A stretch of DNA of 64,000 nucleotides from Sphingorhabdus sp. YGSMI21 (lineage in GTDB: Bacteria > Pseudomonadota > Alphaproteobacteria > Sphingomonadales > Sphingomonadaceae). A model generated the notes under the pieces. That model was not told where the DNA came from. It worked only from the letters and a program-made list of their open reading frames with translations, and ran no database searches. The DNA lies in NCBI RefSeq assembly GCF_002776575.1, contig NZ_CP022548.1, positions 2,309,001-2,373,000 on the forward strand, in the 5' to 3' direction. Position 1 is the first letter of the stretch, and each line of letters opens with the position of its first letter. Positions 7,753-16,556 of this stretch are shown here, piece by piece. The position numbers and the translations under genes are program-made.

Positions 7753-10716
7753 ATGACAAAATTTACGAAGCTAAAGGCGACCGTAGCACCGATGGTGCTG
7801 GGAATCGCTATGGTATCTGTACCTGCCTTCGCGCAGGAAGCAGGCGCTGCTGATGAACAACCCGGCGAACTTATTGTTGTTACCGGTTCGCGCATTGCGT
7901 CGGCTACCGTCGAATCTGCTGCTCCGCTGCAGGTCGTCTCGGCTGAATCGATCGACGATGCCGGTGTTACCAACGTTCAGGAGCTTCTCCTTGAAAATCC
8001 TGTGTTCGGTACGCCTGGTCTTAGCCGTACCAACTCTGCATTCCTGACTTCAGGTACCGGTGTTGCAACGGTCGATCTTCGTGACCTCGGTTCCGACCGT
8101 ACGCTGGTTCTGATCAACGGCCGCCGCGTTGTTGCGTCGCTGGCTGGTTCGGCAACCGTCGATCTTAACATCATCCCGACGCAGTTTGTTGAACGTATCG
8201 ACATTCTGACCGGTGGCGCATCTTCGCTCTACGGTTCGGACGCTGTCGCAGGTGTTGTCAACTTCGTCTACAAGTCGAACTTTGAAGGCATTGAAGCCAA
8301 CGCACAATACGGCATCACCGAGCAAGGCGACGACGCCCGTTACCAGATGAACGTAACCGCTGGCACCAACTTCGCTGACGGCGACGGCAACATCATGGTC
8401 CACTTCGGCTATTCGAACGAAGAAGGTCTGCTGTCCAAGCAGCGCTCGAACACGCAGATCGATGCTCTCGACTCGATCTACTTCGGCGGTGACTGGGGTA
8501 CGGATACTGAGCCGTTTTTCTCCAGCTTCCCACCACAGGGTCGTTTCATTACTCCAAGCGCAACCTTCACCTATGCTCCAAACGGCCAGTTGCAGGATTG
8601 CTTCACTACCAATGGACCTACCTGTACAGCAACCGTCGGACCAGGCCTTGGCCCCAACGGCTTCAATCGCCAGCAGTTCCGTACGCTCGCCGTGCCTGTT
8701 CAGCGTTATCTCTTCGCTGCAGCTGGTGAATATGCGCTCAGCGACGATATCAACTTCTTCTTCGAAGGCACGTTCAACAAAACGTCTTCGTCGCGGATCA
8801 TTGAACCGTTCCCGCTGGAATCCGGTGGCTCCAACGGCATCTTCCCATCGGATAGTGGCTATAATGTCGAAAACTATCTGCCAGGCACCAGCACCATCGT
8901 AGCGAACCCGTTTGTTCCGACAGAAATTCTGAATGCGGCAACGGATAGCAATGGCGACGGTCTGCGCGACATCGGCTTTGTTCGTCGTCTTGCAGAATTC
9001 GGTCCACGCTCGGGTCGTACCGAACGTGATTTCTATCGCTTCGTAGTCGGTTTCGACGGTGGCCTGTTTGATGATCGTTTCCGTTGGGACGTCAGCTATA
9101 ACTACGGCCAGGTTAACGAAAACCAGACCTCTTCCGGTCAGGTCAATGTCGTCAACTTCCGCGACGCGCTTGCGGTCATGACCGACGTCAACGATCTGAA
9201 TGGCAACGGTTTGACGACCGATGCGATTTGTATCGATGCGGAAGCTCGTGCAAACGGTTGTGTCGCTGCGAACATCTTCGGTGCCGGCTCCATCTCGCAA
9301 GGTGCTGTTGACTACATCCAGGCACAGGGCACCTACCAGACTGGCCTGAAACAGCAGGTTCTTCAGGGTAACCTTTCCGGTACGCTGCTTGACCTGCCAG
9401 CAGGTCCGCTCGGTATCGCTGTCGGCGTTGAATATCGGAAAGAATCTTCTTTCTCCGATAACGATGCTCTGACAAACCAGGGTCTGAATGCCGGTAACGT
9501 TCTGCCGGACACCAGCGGTTCGTTCGACGTCAAAGAAGCCTTTGCTGAAATCAAGGTTCCGATCTTGGCTGATACGCCGTTCTTCCAGCTTCTCGAAGTT
9601 GGTGGTGCTATCCGTGTCTCCGACTACTCGACGGTTGGTTCGGTTGTGAGCTACAACGGTACAGCTACATGGCAGCCAATTGATGATCTCCGGATCCGTG
9701 GTACCTATGCTCGTGCCGTTCGTGCTCCGAACATTGGCGAATTGTTTGCGGGGCTCTCGCAGACTTTCCCATCGGGTCTGATCGATCCTTGCGAAGGTAT
9801 TGGTGCAACTGGTGGCGGTGCAACCGGCGACAATTGCCGGGCTGATGCTGGCGTTGCAGCCAACATTGCCGCAAATGGTGTGTTCACACTTAACCAGGCC
9901 GATATTCAGGGTATCTCGGGCTTCAACGGCGGCAACCCCGACCTGTTCGAAGAAACTGCAGATTCCTGGACCGTTGGTGCGGTCATTGCACCTCGTTCGA
10001 TCCCTGCACTGGGTAACCTGACGATTACTGCCGACTACTACAACATCGAAATCACCGACGTGATTTCGGGCTTCCCACGGCAGTTCTCGCTTCAGCAGTG
10101 CTATGATGAAGGTAACTCCACCTTCTGTGATCTGATCGTTCGTCGTCAGGCAGGCACAGCCGTCAACAGCGTGGGTTCGATCGATCTGATCAACGCCCTG
10201 CAGGTTAACGCTGCTGTTCTGAAGACTTCGGGTGTTGACGTTACCGCGTCCTGGAGCACGCCTCTTGGTCTGACCGCTGGCGATCGTCTCTCTCTTCGCG
10301 GTGCCTACACGCACGTGATCGAGAACGATTTCTTCTCCTTGCCAACTGCAGATGCTGATCCATCTGCTGGTGAAATCGGTACGGCCAAAGATCGCTTCAC
10401 CGCGAACGCGACCTACTCGACCGATGACTTCAAGGTTGGATTTACCGGTACGTTCATCGGCAAGTCCTACGAAGACGACCAGTTCGACGGACCAAAAGCT
10501 TACTCGGTACCAGCTTACTTCCTGCTGGACATGAACACCTCGTTCTACGTCACCGAGAAGTTCGAGTTCTACTTTGGTGTTGATAACCTTCTCGACAAAG
10601 CGGCTCCGAACATTCTGACCGGTACGCCGTTCAACGTGACCGGTTCCGATACCGCTGCTGACGTTTATGACGTCTTCGGTCGGCGCTATTACACCGGTGT
10701 TCGTCTGCGCTTCTAA
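7753..10716 (+). CDS. TonB-dependent outer-membrane receptor
   Basis: Imports an unidentified substrate across the outer membrane using TonB energy. 987 aa from the ATG at 7753, giving a signal peptide ending at VPAFAQEAG. The TonB box-like ELIVVTGSRI is followed by the plug (LVLINGRRVV, ERIDILTGGASSLYGSDAVAGVVNFV) and a large barrel ending in GRRYYTGVRLRF with the terminal Phe needed for barrel assembly. This is the large-loop receptor class common in sphingomonads. Codon use is unusual for the window, rich in GCT, GTT, CGT and GGT, as in highly expressed genes. A strong terminator follows. Confidence 0.95.
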   Translation: MTKFTKLKATVAPMVLGIAMVSVPAFAQEAGAADEQPGELIVVTGSRIASATVESAAPLQVVSAESIDDAGVTNVQELLLENPVFGTPGLSRTNSAFLTSGTGVATVDLRDLGSDRTLVLINGRRVVASLAGSATVDLNIIPTQFVERIDILTGGASSLYGSDAVAGVVNFVYKSNFEGIEANAQYGITEQGDDARYQMNVTAGTNFADGDGNIMVHFGYSNEEGLLSKQRSNTQIDALDSIYFGGDWGTDTEPFFSSFPPQGRFITPSATFTYAPNGQLQDCFTTNGPTCTATVGPGLGPNGFNRQQFRTLAVPVQRYLFAAAGEYALSDDINFFFEGTFNKTSSSRIIEPFPLESGGSNGIFPSDSGYNVENYLPGTSTIVANPFVPTEILNAATDSNGDGLRDIGFVRRLAEFGPRSGRTERDFYRFVVGFDGGLFDDRFRWDVSYNYGQVNENQTSSGQVNVVNFRDALAVMTDVNDLNGNGLTTDAICIDAEARANGCVAANIFGAGSISQGAVDYIQAQGTYQTGLKQQVLQGNLSGTLLDLPAGPLGIAVGVEYRKESSFSDNDALTNQGLNAGNVLPDTSGSFDVKEAFAEIKVPILADTPFFQLLEVGGAIRVSDYSTVGSVVSYNGTATWQPIDDLRIRGTYARAVRAPNIGELFAGLSQTFPSGLIDPCEGIGATGGGATGDNCRADAGVAANIAANGVFTLNQADIQGISGFNGGNPDLFEETADSWTVGAVIAPRSIPALGNLTITADYYNIEITDVISGFPRQFSLQQCYDEGNSTFCDLIVRRQAGTAVNSVGSIDLINALQVNAAVLKTSGVDVTASWSTPLGLTAGDRLSLRGAYTHVIENDFFSLPTADADPSAGEIGTAKDRFTANATYSTDDFKVGFTGTFIGKSYEDDQFDGPKAYSVPAYFLLDMNTSFYVTEKFEFYFGVDNLLDKAAPNILTGTPFNVTGSDTAADVYDVFGRRYYTGVRLRF

Positions 10717-10745
10717 TCGCAGCCGATCCAAACGGATAAAAAGAA

Positions 10746-10771
10746 GGCGGGCTTTCGAGCCCGCCTTTTTT
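10746..10771 (+). terminator. Rho-independent terminator after TonB receptor
   Basis: A GGCGGGCT-TTCG-AGCCCGCC stem is followed by six T, 30 bases after the receptor stop. The GC-rich stem and TTCG tetraloop make it a strong intrinsic terminator, separating the receptor from the convergent oxygenase gene. Confidence 0.95.
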
Positions 10772-10807
10772 ATTGCCTGAACAAGAAGTTAAAAGAAAAG
10801 CGCCGTG

Positions 10808-11548
10808 TCAGGGGTCCATCGCCCAGCCGGTGATCGCATAGCGACCGACGGGCGCGAAGGGCACAACATGGGAAACCGAATGGCGCTGCGGCACAAGAAA
10901 CATGTTCAGGCTGTTGAACATCGGTCTGAATCCGGCCTCGATATTGCCGTGCTCATCGAAAAAGTTCAAATAGCCGCCCCATTCCGATTTCCAGTCCGGA
11001 ATTGTCAGATTGAGGACATAGGCTACGCGCCGCGGGTCCCTGCTGTGCAGATCGTCATGTTCGGTCAGGAAATGGCCAGGCGCGAAGCAGGTTGCCTGAG
11101 CTTCCGCCTTTATCACGGACTGCACGCCACTGATCTGACGGACCAGACCGAGAAACGGCTGGTCGTTGAGATGCTCCAATAGCCGGTTCAGCGGATGCGT
11201 TGGATCCCATTGCTCGAGATAGGCGGTAAGCATGGCATATTGCTCATAGACAAATCCATATTCGCCCTTTCCGACCGCTTCTCCGGCCTTCTGACACAAA
11301 GCCAGCTTTTCCGCGTCGGACAGCGCCTGGGTCTCGGCATAACGTATGGCGCGGGGGCCTTCTGCCCCGATCTGCCACGCCAGTCCCCAATTCGTGCGGT
11401 TCTGGAGAACCGAACGAAGAAATTCGGCTGTCCCGATATCCAGAGCATCGCGTATCTGGATGCGACCCGCTGCCCTGAACTGGCGGGCCAGCGCCGGCAA
11501 ATCCAGATCCGGATTCAGCCGAAAGTCTATATTCTGATCAGAATTCAT
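10808..11548 (-). CDS. 2-oxoglutarate/Fe(II) oxygenase family protein
   Basis: Probable prolyl-4-hydroxylase-like dioxygenase, 246 aa, cytoplasmic. The double-stranded beta-helix motifs are visible in the C-terminal half: the HxD pair in FLTEHDDLHSRDPRRVAYVL, the distal histidine in VPQRHSVSHVVPF, and the 2OG-binding arginine in GRYAITGW. The N-terminal half is helical and family specific. It is the third gene of a minus-strand run (M19 homologue, P-loop protein, this), 26 bases after its neighbour, and faces the TonB receptor. In sphingomonads such oxygenases often accompany receptors; the substrate, perhaps a peptide or protein side chain, is unknown. Confidence 0.85.
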   Translation of the reverse strand: MNSDQNIDFRLNPDLDLPALARQFRAAGRIQIRDALDIGTAEFLRSVLQNRTNWGLAWQIGAEGPRAIRYAETQALSDAEKLALCQKAGEAVGKGEYGFVYEQYAMLTAYLEQWDPTHPLNRLLEHLNDQPFLGLVRQISGVQSVIKAEAQATCFAPGHFLTEHDDLHSRDPRRVAYVLNLTIPDWKSEWGGYLNFFDEHGNIEAGFRPMFNSLNMFLVPQRHSVSHVVPFAPVGRYAITGWAMDP

Positions 11549-11574
11549 CTTCGGTCTCGATCCTCATTTTCTGG

Positions 11575-12594
11575 TCAAAGCAAGGGCGCCGACAGTTCGA
11601 GAGGAATATTCTGGCTTTCGGCCACCGCAGCGGACCATTGCACGACCATGTCGATCTCTTCGCCATTGGAATCGTCCACGTTCGAATGCCGGTCCAGACG
11701 TGCCGTGCTATCGAACTTGGAAAAATCCTTGGAATGTTGGGTGAAGGCCGGGCCGGCTAAAAGATTCTCGATCTGGTCCTTGTCGAGCGCCAGTCCGAAA
11801 AAGGTCGAGAGCCTGGCAATTGTATCGTGCTTGTTGTTCAAAAATTTATCGCTATCGAGGCTTTTGATGCGATCGGCGCCAAACCGTTCGATCATCTTCG
11901 CAAAACGCGCATGTTCGGAGAGCCATGCGACCGCTGCAACCTGGATATCGGTCAGACGGAGCAGGTCGGCGGATGTAAAACCACCGATCAGATCGCCATC
12001 CTCCAGTATGCCGATGGCATTTTCCCGGGCCCAGATTCTCCCCCACATATTCTTTGCCGCGAGTGACCGCAAATAGGATTTGAGCGGAGCGTGCAGGAAC
12101 AGGGCCTTTGCCGCCGGTCGCATCTCCAGAATCGACGGCGCCAGGCTATTGACGATATTGGACGGTTTGACGATGATCTTTTCGTCGGTGGAAAAGGGGC
12201 GCGACAGAAGGGCGATTGACTGTTCCAGCGCGGCCGAGAGCCTGGCCGGGGCGGCGCCGCGCCGTTTCAGGCCGACCAGATCGTTCAGCACAATCGGTTC
12301 CTTCAATCCCATCGAAACGCCCTCGATATCGAGCGCGCGAGCCATCATCGTCGAGCAGGCGAAGGCGGAATGGAAGATGAAATACACCGGCGCCAGCGCG
12401 CCCTTGTCAAGATCGACATCTTGCGACCTGACCATCGTCCGTCCGGATTGCTCCGGAATATATTCGTCGGTCAGGAAGGTGCAGCGGCGATGCTGTTCGC
12501 GCGTCAACTCGACGAACTGGAACGCATCGCTGTTTTCATCATATCGATGGGCGAGAAACGCGGCGTTGCGGGTTATTTCCGTGGTTGAAGTCAT
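11575..12594 (-). CDS. Sulfotransferase-like P-loop protein
   Basis: Protein of 339 aa with a sulfotransferase-type nucleotide-binding start: the strand and loop VYFIFHSAFACSTMMARAL corresponds in position to the PAPS 5'-phosphosulfate-binding loop, although the usual PRSGS sequence is replaced by HSAFACS. A later FLHAPLKSYLRSLAAKN segment fits the 3'-phosphate-binding region. Whether it uses PAPS is not clear from sequence. Lies between the M19 homologue and the 2OG oxygenase on the same strand. Confidence 0.65.
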   Translation of the reverse strand: MTSTTEITRNAAFLAHRYDENSDAFQFVELTREQHRRCTFLTDEYIPEQSGRTMVRSQDVDLDKGALAPVYFIFHSAFACSTMMARALDIEGVSMGLKEPIVLNDLVGLKRRGAAPARLSAALEQSIALLSRPFSTDEKIIVKPSNIVNSLAPSILEMRPAAKALFLHAPLKSYLRSLAAKNMWGRIWARENAIGILEDGDLIGGFTSADLLRLTDIQVAAVAWLSEHARFAKMIERFGADRIKSLDSDKFLNNKHDTIARLSTFFGLALDKDQIENLLAGPAFTQHSKDFSKFDSTARLDRHSNVDDSNGEEIDMVVQWSAAVAESQNIPLELSAPLL

Positions 12595-12661
12595 AGTCGC
12601 TCATAATGCGGGGAAATGGCGGATCGTACAATAGGGGGATCATTCAAATGCGGGTTTTGGT

Positions 12662-13786
12662 CTATCCCAAAACGTCGACGAGCAATCTCTGCCAGTTGCC
12701 GCCCATGATCTTCGAAACCTCTCCCTGGCTGAAGCCTTCCTCCAGCAAGGCGGTGCGGATCGTCATCATGCGGGACAGATTGTTGAGCTCGGGGATGACA
12801 ACATGTTCCGGATCATCCTCATATCCCGGAATGCCAAGCTTTCGCATGGCCCGCCACCAGCCGAGATATTCCTTGACGCCCTCTGCATTGTCATTGCCCA
12901 ATTGGCGCAGATTTTCCTGTCCAGCCATCGGGAAATCGTTGGAGATACCGACCGCGTCAATGCCTCCGATATTTATCACATGCCGGATGTGCGCGATCAG
13001 ATGATCGACTTCGGGCCGACTGTCGGTCGTCAGCCAGAAACTCATCATGAAAATTCCGATGACGCCACCCTTGTCGGCGATGGCCCTTATACCCTCGTCA
13101 GTTATGCAGCGCGGATGATCGACAATCGCCCGGCACGCTCCGTGGGAGTAGGCTAGAGCCGACCGGCTTGCTTGCGCCGCTTGCAATATTGTCGGCACTG
13201 AGCCGTGGGAAACGTCCGGCAGCAGGCCCACCCGGTTCATTTCGGCTATGCCGGCGCGCCCCAGTTCGGTCAGGCCGCTTTGCTCCCTCTCGATCGCGCC
13301 GCCGGCAAATTTATTGTCATTATGATGGGTCAGCTGGAGAACGCGCAGTCCTTTGTCGTGGAAATATGCAATACGGCGAAGGTCTTCACCGATGGTTTCG
13401 CAGGACTGGAATTGCAGAAAGGCAGCGCAGCCGGGCTGGTTTCCAATATCGCTGCCGCGTGTGGCGAGGAAGACCTCATCGCTTGCGTCTATGCGGCTGA
13501 CAGCGGCGTCGAGCGCCTTGTCATTCACGCCAAAATTGCGTTGGTACCGCGGTGTCCCGTCCGCATCCCGGACTTCCTCCACCCTCGAGACATCGCAAAT
13601 CATCCCGGTCAAGCCGGCCAGACGGATTTCTTCCAGATTCTCGGGAAGAAAGCTCAATCCGTCTATCATCGGGGCAGGGCGAACGGAACCGGTCAGGCCC
13701 CGCGCCACAGCGCCGCTTCCGGCCAAAGCGGACAGTGCCGAAGCGCCGACAAAGGACCGCCGGGACATGGATCGCAGGTTCTTCAT
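12662..13786 (-). CDS. M19 (membrane dipeptidase) family protein, metal site incomplete
   Basis: Exported protein of 374 aa with a Tat signal (SRRSFVG then ALSALAGSGAVA). The M19 dipeptidase fold is recognisable: LLPDVSHGS and SALAYSHGACRAIVDHPR hold the two histidines of the second metal site, and AVGISNDF holds the conserved aspartate. However the HxD pair expected near the mature N-terminus is replaced by IDGLSF, and the bridging glutamate (normally in a EGG-type turn) appears as Q in FLQFQSCET. It may therefore be mononuclear, altered in reaction, or non-catalytic. First gene of a three-gene minus-strand run, 31 bases behind clpB. Confidence 0.82.
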   Translation of the reverse strand: MKNLRSMSRRSFVGASALSALAGSGAVARGLTGSVRPAPMIDGLSFLPENLEEIRLAGLTGMICDVSRVEEVRDADGTPRYQRNFGVNDKALDAAVSRIDASDEVFLATRGSDIGNQPGCAAFLQFQSCETIGEDLRRIAYFHDKGLRVLQLTHHNDNKFAGGAIEREQSGLTELGRAGIAEMNRVGLLPDVSHGSVPTILQAAQASRSALAYSHGACRAIVDHPRCITDEGIRAIADKGGVIGIFMMSFWLTTDSRPEVDHLIAHIRHVINIGGIDAVGISNDFPMAGQENLRQLGNDNAEGVKEYLGWWRAMRKLGIPGYEDDPEHVVIPELNNLSRMMTIRTALLEEGFSQGEVSKIMGGNWQRLLVDVLG

Positions 13787-13817
13787 ACCTGCAATATGGA
13801 TGTCCGGCGGCTAATTG

Positions 13818-16397
13818 TCATGCAGTTTCCATCTTCAGCGCACCATCGCCTTCGTCGATCTTGACCGTGCTGCCGTCCGGCACATTCCCGCGCAGGATCA
13901 TGTCAGCGAGCGGATCCTGAAGATATTTCTGGATCGCCCGTTTCAGCGGCCGTGCGCCGTAAACCGGATCATAGCCGACCCGTCCCAGCCAGCGCCTTGC
14001 AGCATCGGTGAGGTCCAGTTCGATCTTCCGGTCCTTGAGCAGTTTCTGCACCCGTGAAACCTGGATATCGACGATCGGTGCCATATGCTCTTCGGAAAGC
14101 CTGTGAAACAGGATGATCTCGTCCAGACGGTTGAGGAATTCCGGGCGGAAATGCGCGCGGACGACTTCCATCACCTGTGGTTCGACATCCTTGACCGTCT
14201 CGCCATCCTTCATGTTCGCCATATATTGGCTGCCGAGGTTGGAGGTCAGGATGATCAGCGTGTTGGAGAAATCCACCACACGGCCCTGACCATCGGTCAG
14301 ACGACCGTCGTCGAGCACCTGCAGCAATACGTTGAACACATCGCCATGCGCCTTTTCGACCTCGTCGAACAGGATCACCTGATAGGGCCGCCGGCGAACC
14401 GCTTCGGTCAGCACGCCGCCTTCGTCATAGCCGACATAGCCGGGAGGGGCACCGATCAGCCGTGATACGCTGTGCTTCTCCATGAATTCGGACATGTCGA
14501 TCCGGACCATCGCCTGGTCATCGTCAAACAGAAACCCGGCCAGCGCCTTGGTCAATTCGGTCTTGCCGACGCCGGTGGGGCCGAGAAACAGGAAGCTGCC
14601 CAATGGACGATTGGGGTCTTGCAATCCGGCACGGCTCCGGCGGACGGCAGCAGATACAGCAGCAACCGCATCCTTCTGTCCAATCACGCGCTTGCCGATA
14701 ATATCTTCCATCGCCAGCAGCTTCTCGCGTTCGCCTTCGAGCATCTTGTCGACCGGAATGCCGGTCCATTTGGAAACGACCGCAGCGATATCCTCGGAGG
14801 TGACTTCCTCGCGGAGCATCGCGCCTTCGGTGTCTCCAGCCGCCTCTTCGAGCGCCTTTTCCAGATTGGGTATCGTGCCGTAGCTCAGCTCGCCGGCCTT
14901 GGCGAGGTCGCCCGCGCGTTCGGCTTGCTCCAGTTCGAGCCGCGCGTGGTCGAGCTTTTCCTTGAGCTCGGCTTCGGCGTGAATCTTGTCCTTCTCGCCC
15001 TGCCAGCGCGTGGTCAGTTCGGCGCTCTGCTGTTCCAGCTCGGCCAGTTCCTTCTCGAGCGTTTCCAGACGGCCCTTGGACGCGTCGTCGCTTTCCTTGG
15101 ACAGCGCCTCGCGCTCGATCTTGAGCTGGATGATCCGGCGGTCGAGCGTTTCAATCTCTTCCGGCTTGGATTCGACTTCCATACGAATGCGCGATGCCGC
15201 TTCGTCCATCAGGTCGATGGCTTTGTCGGGCAGAAAACGGTCGGGAATATAGCGGTTGGAGAGAGACGCGGCGCTGACAATCGCGCCGTCGGTGATCCGT
15301 ACGCCATGGTGCAGCTCATATTTCTCTTTCAAGCCCCGGAGGATCGAAACCGTATCCTCGACGGTCGGCTCGCCAATGAATACGGGCTGGAAGCGACGCT
15401 GCAGCGCTGCGTCCTTTTCGACATATTTCTGATATTCGTTGAGCGTGGTCGCGCCGATGCAATGCAGCTCGCCGCGGGCCAGTGCCGGCTTGAGCAGGTT
15501 GGAAGCGTCCATCGACCCTTCCGACGCGCCGGCGCCGACCAGAGTGTGCATCTCGTCGATGAACAGGATGATTTCGCCTTCGGCCCCGCGCACTTCGTCG
15601 AGCACGCTCTTGAGCCGTTCTTCAAACTCGCCGCGATATTTCGCGCCGGCTATCAGCGACCCCATGTCGAGCGCCATCAGACGGCGGTCTTTCAGGCTGT
15701 CCGGCACATCGCCATTGGCTATGCGCAGTGCCATGCCCTCGGCGATGGCGGTCTTGCCGACGCCGGGTTCGCCGATCAGGACGGGATTATTCTTGGTGCG
15801 ACGCGCCAATATCTGGATCGTGCGGCGGATTTCCTCGTCGCGGCCAATGACCGGGTCGAGCTTGCCGTCGCGCGCCGCCTGGGTCAGGTCGCGGGTATAT
15901 TTTTCCATCGCTTCATAGGTGTCCTCGGCGGAAGCGGTATTGGCCGCACGGCCGCCCCGCAAATCGTTGATCGCCTTGTTCAGCGCTTCGGCCGTGACGC
16001 CCGAGGATTGCAGCGCCTTGCCCGCCGCCGTATCCTTGGAGAGCAGCAGCGCGAGCAGCAGCCGTTCGACGGTGATATAGCTGTCACCGGCCTTTTCGGC
16101 GATCTGTTCGGCCTGGTCCAGCACCCGGACGGCATCATTGTTGAGGCCCGGCGTCTGCTGCGCGCCGCTACCCGAGACAGCGGGAATCTTCGCGAGCGCC
16201 GCATCAATTTCCTGTTGCGCCTTTTTGGCATCGCCGCCCGCCTTGGTAATCAGCCCTGCGGCCATGCCCTGATCGTCTTCGAGCAGTGCCTTCGCCAAAT
16301 GCGCGGCGGTGATCTGCTGGTGGTTCATCCGGATTGCGACGGTCTGGGCAGATTGCAAAAAGCCCTTGGCGCGGTCGGTGAATTTCTCAAGGTTCAT
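13818..16397 (-). CDS. clpB: ATP-dependent chaperone ClpB
   Basis: Hsp100 disaggregase that works with DnaK to rescue aggregated proteins, cytoplasmic hexamer. 859 aa from [18 protein letters not shown], the family N-terminus; an upstream extension is rejected. Domains in order: Clp-N repeats (1-150), AAA1 with Walker [14 protein letters not shown] and [19 protein letters not shown] Walker B, the ClpB-specific coiled-coil middle domain (about 410-525), and AAA2 with [14 protein letters not shown] and [11 protein letters not shown]. The leader carries an imperfect palindrome at 16434-16466. Confidence 0.97.
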   Translation of the reverse strand: MNLEKFTDRAKGFLQSAQTVAIRMNHQQITAAHLAKALLEDDQGMAAGLITKAGGDAKKAQQEIDAALAKIPAVSGSGAQQTPGLNNDAVRVLDQAEQIAEKAGDSYITVERLLLALLLSKDTAAGKALQSSGVTAEALNKAINDLRGGRAANTASAEDTYEAMEKYTRDLTQAARDGKLDPVIGRDEEIRRTIQILARRTKNNPVLIGEPGVGKTAIAEGMALRIANGDVPDSLKDRRLMALDMGSLIAGAKYRGEFEERLKSVLDEVRGAEGEIILFIDEMHTLVGAGASEGSMDASNLLKPALARGELHCIGATTLNEYQKYVEKDAALQRRFQPVFIGEPTVEDTVSILRGLKEKYELHHGVRITDGAIVSAASLSNRYIPDRFLPDKAIDLMDEAASRIRMEVESKPEEIETLDRRIIQLKIEREALSKESDDASKGRLETLEKELAELEQQSAELTTRWQGEKDKIHAEAELKEKLDHARLELEQAERAGDLAKAGELSYGTIPNLEKALEEAAGDTEGAMLREEVTSEDIAAVVSKWTGIPVDKMLEGEREKLLAMEDIIGKRVIGQKDAVAAVSAAVRRSRAGLQDPNRPLGSFLFLGPTGVGKTELTKALAGFLFDDDQAMVRIDMSEFMEKHSVSRLIGAPPGYVGYDEGGVLTEAVRRRPYQVILFDEVEKAHGDVFNVLLQVLDDGRLTDGQGRVVDFSNTLIILTSNLGSQYMANMKDGETVKDVEPQVMEVVRAHFRPEFLNRLDEIILFHRLSEEHMAPIVDIQVSRVQKLLKDRKIELDLTDAARRWLGRVGYDPVYGARPLKRAIQKYLQDPLADMILRGNVPDGSTVKIDEGDGALKMETA

Positions 16398-16433
16398 CGG
16401 TTCATCCTGTTTGGTCTCGGTGTCTTGTGATAA

Positions 16434-16466
16434 ATATGGTGTTGCAGTCGTGCAACACAACCATAT
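16434..16466 (-). promoter_or_regulatory. Imperfect palindrome in clpB leader
   Basis: ATATGGTGTTGCA and TGCAACAC-AA-CCATAT pair around a GTCG loop, 36-70 bases upstream of the clpB start. It could be a leader hairpin or an operator. It is not the CIRCE element. Function inferred only. Confidence 0.5.
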
Positions 16467-16556
16467 TCATGACTTTTTCCTTGAAACTTATATGGTAAGC
16501 GCTTTCGAGTGTAAAAGTGCACTTGGTTTATGGTGCTGGCGGAGAGGATAAAATAC

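Noticed and set aside
8050..10731. 893-codon minus-strand open frame
   Set aside because: Antisense to a clear TonB receptor; composition (many Cys, Trp, Arg, Thr without domain pattern) is that of a shadow frame caused by codon bias.
14472..16430. 652-codon plus-strand open frame
   Set aside because: Antisense to clpB; typical shadow of a GC-rich minus-strand gene.
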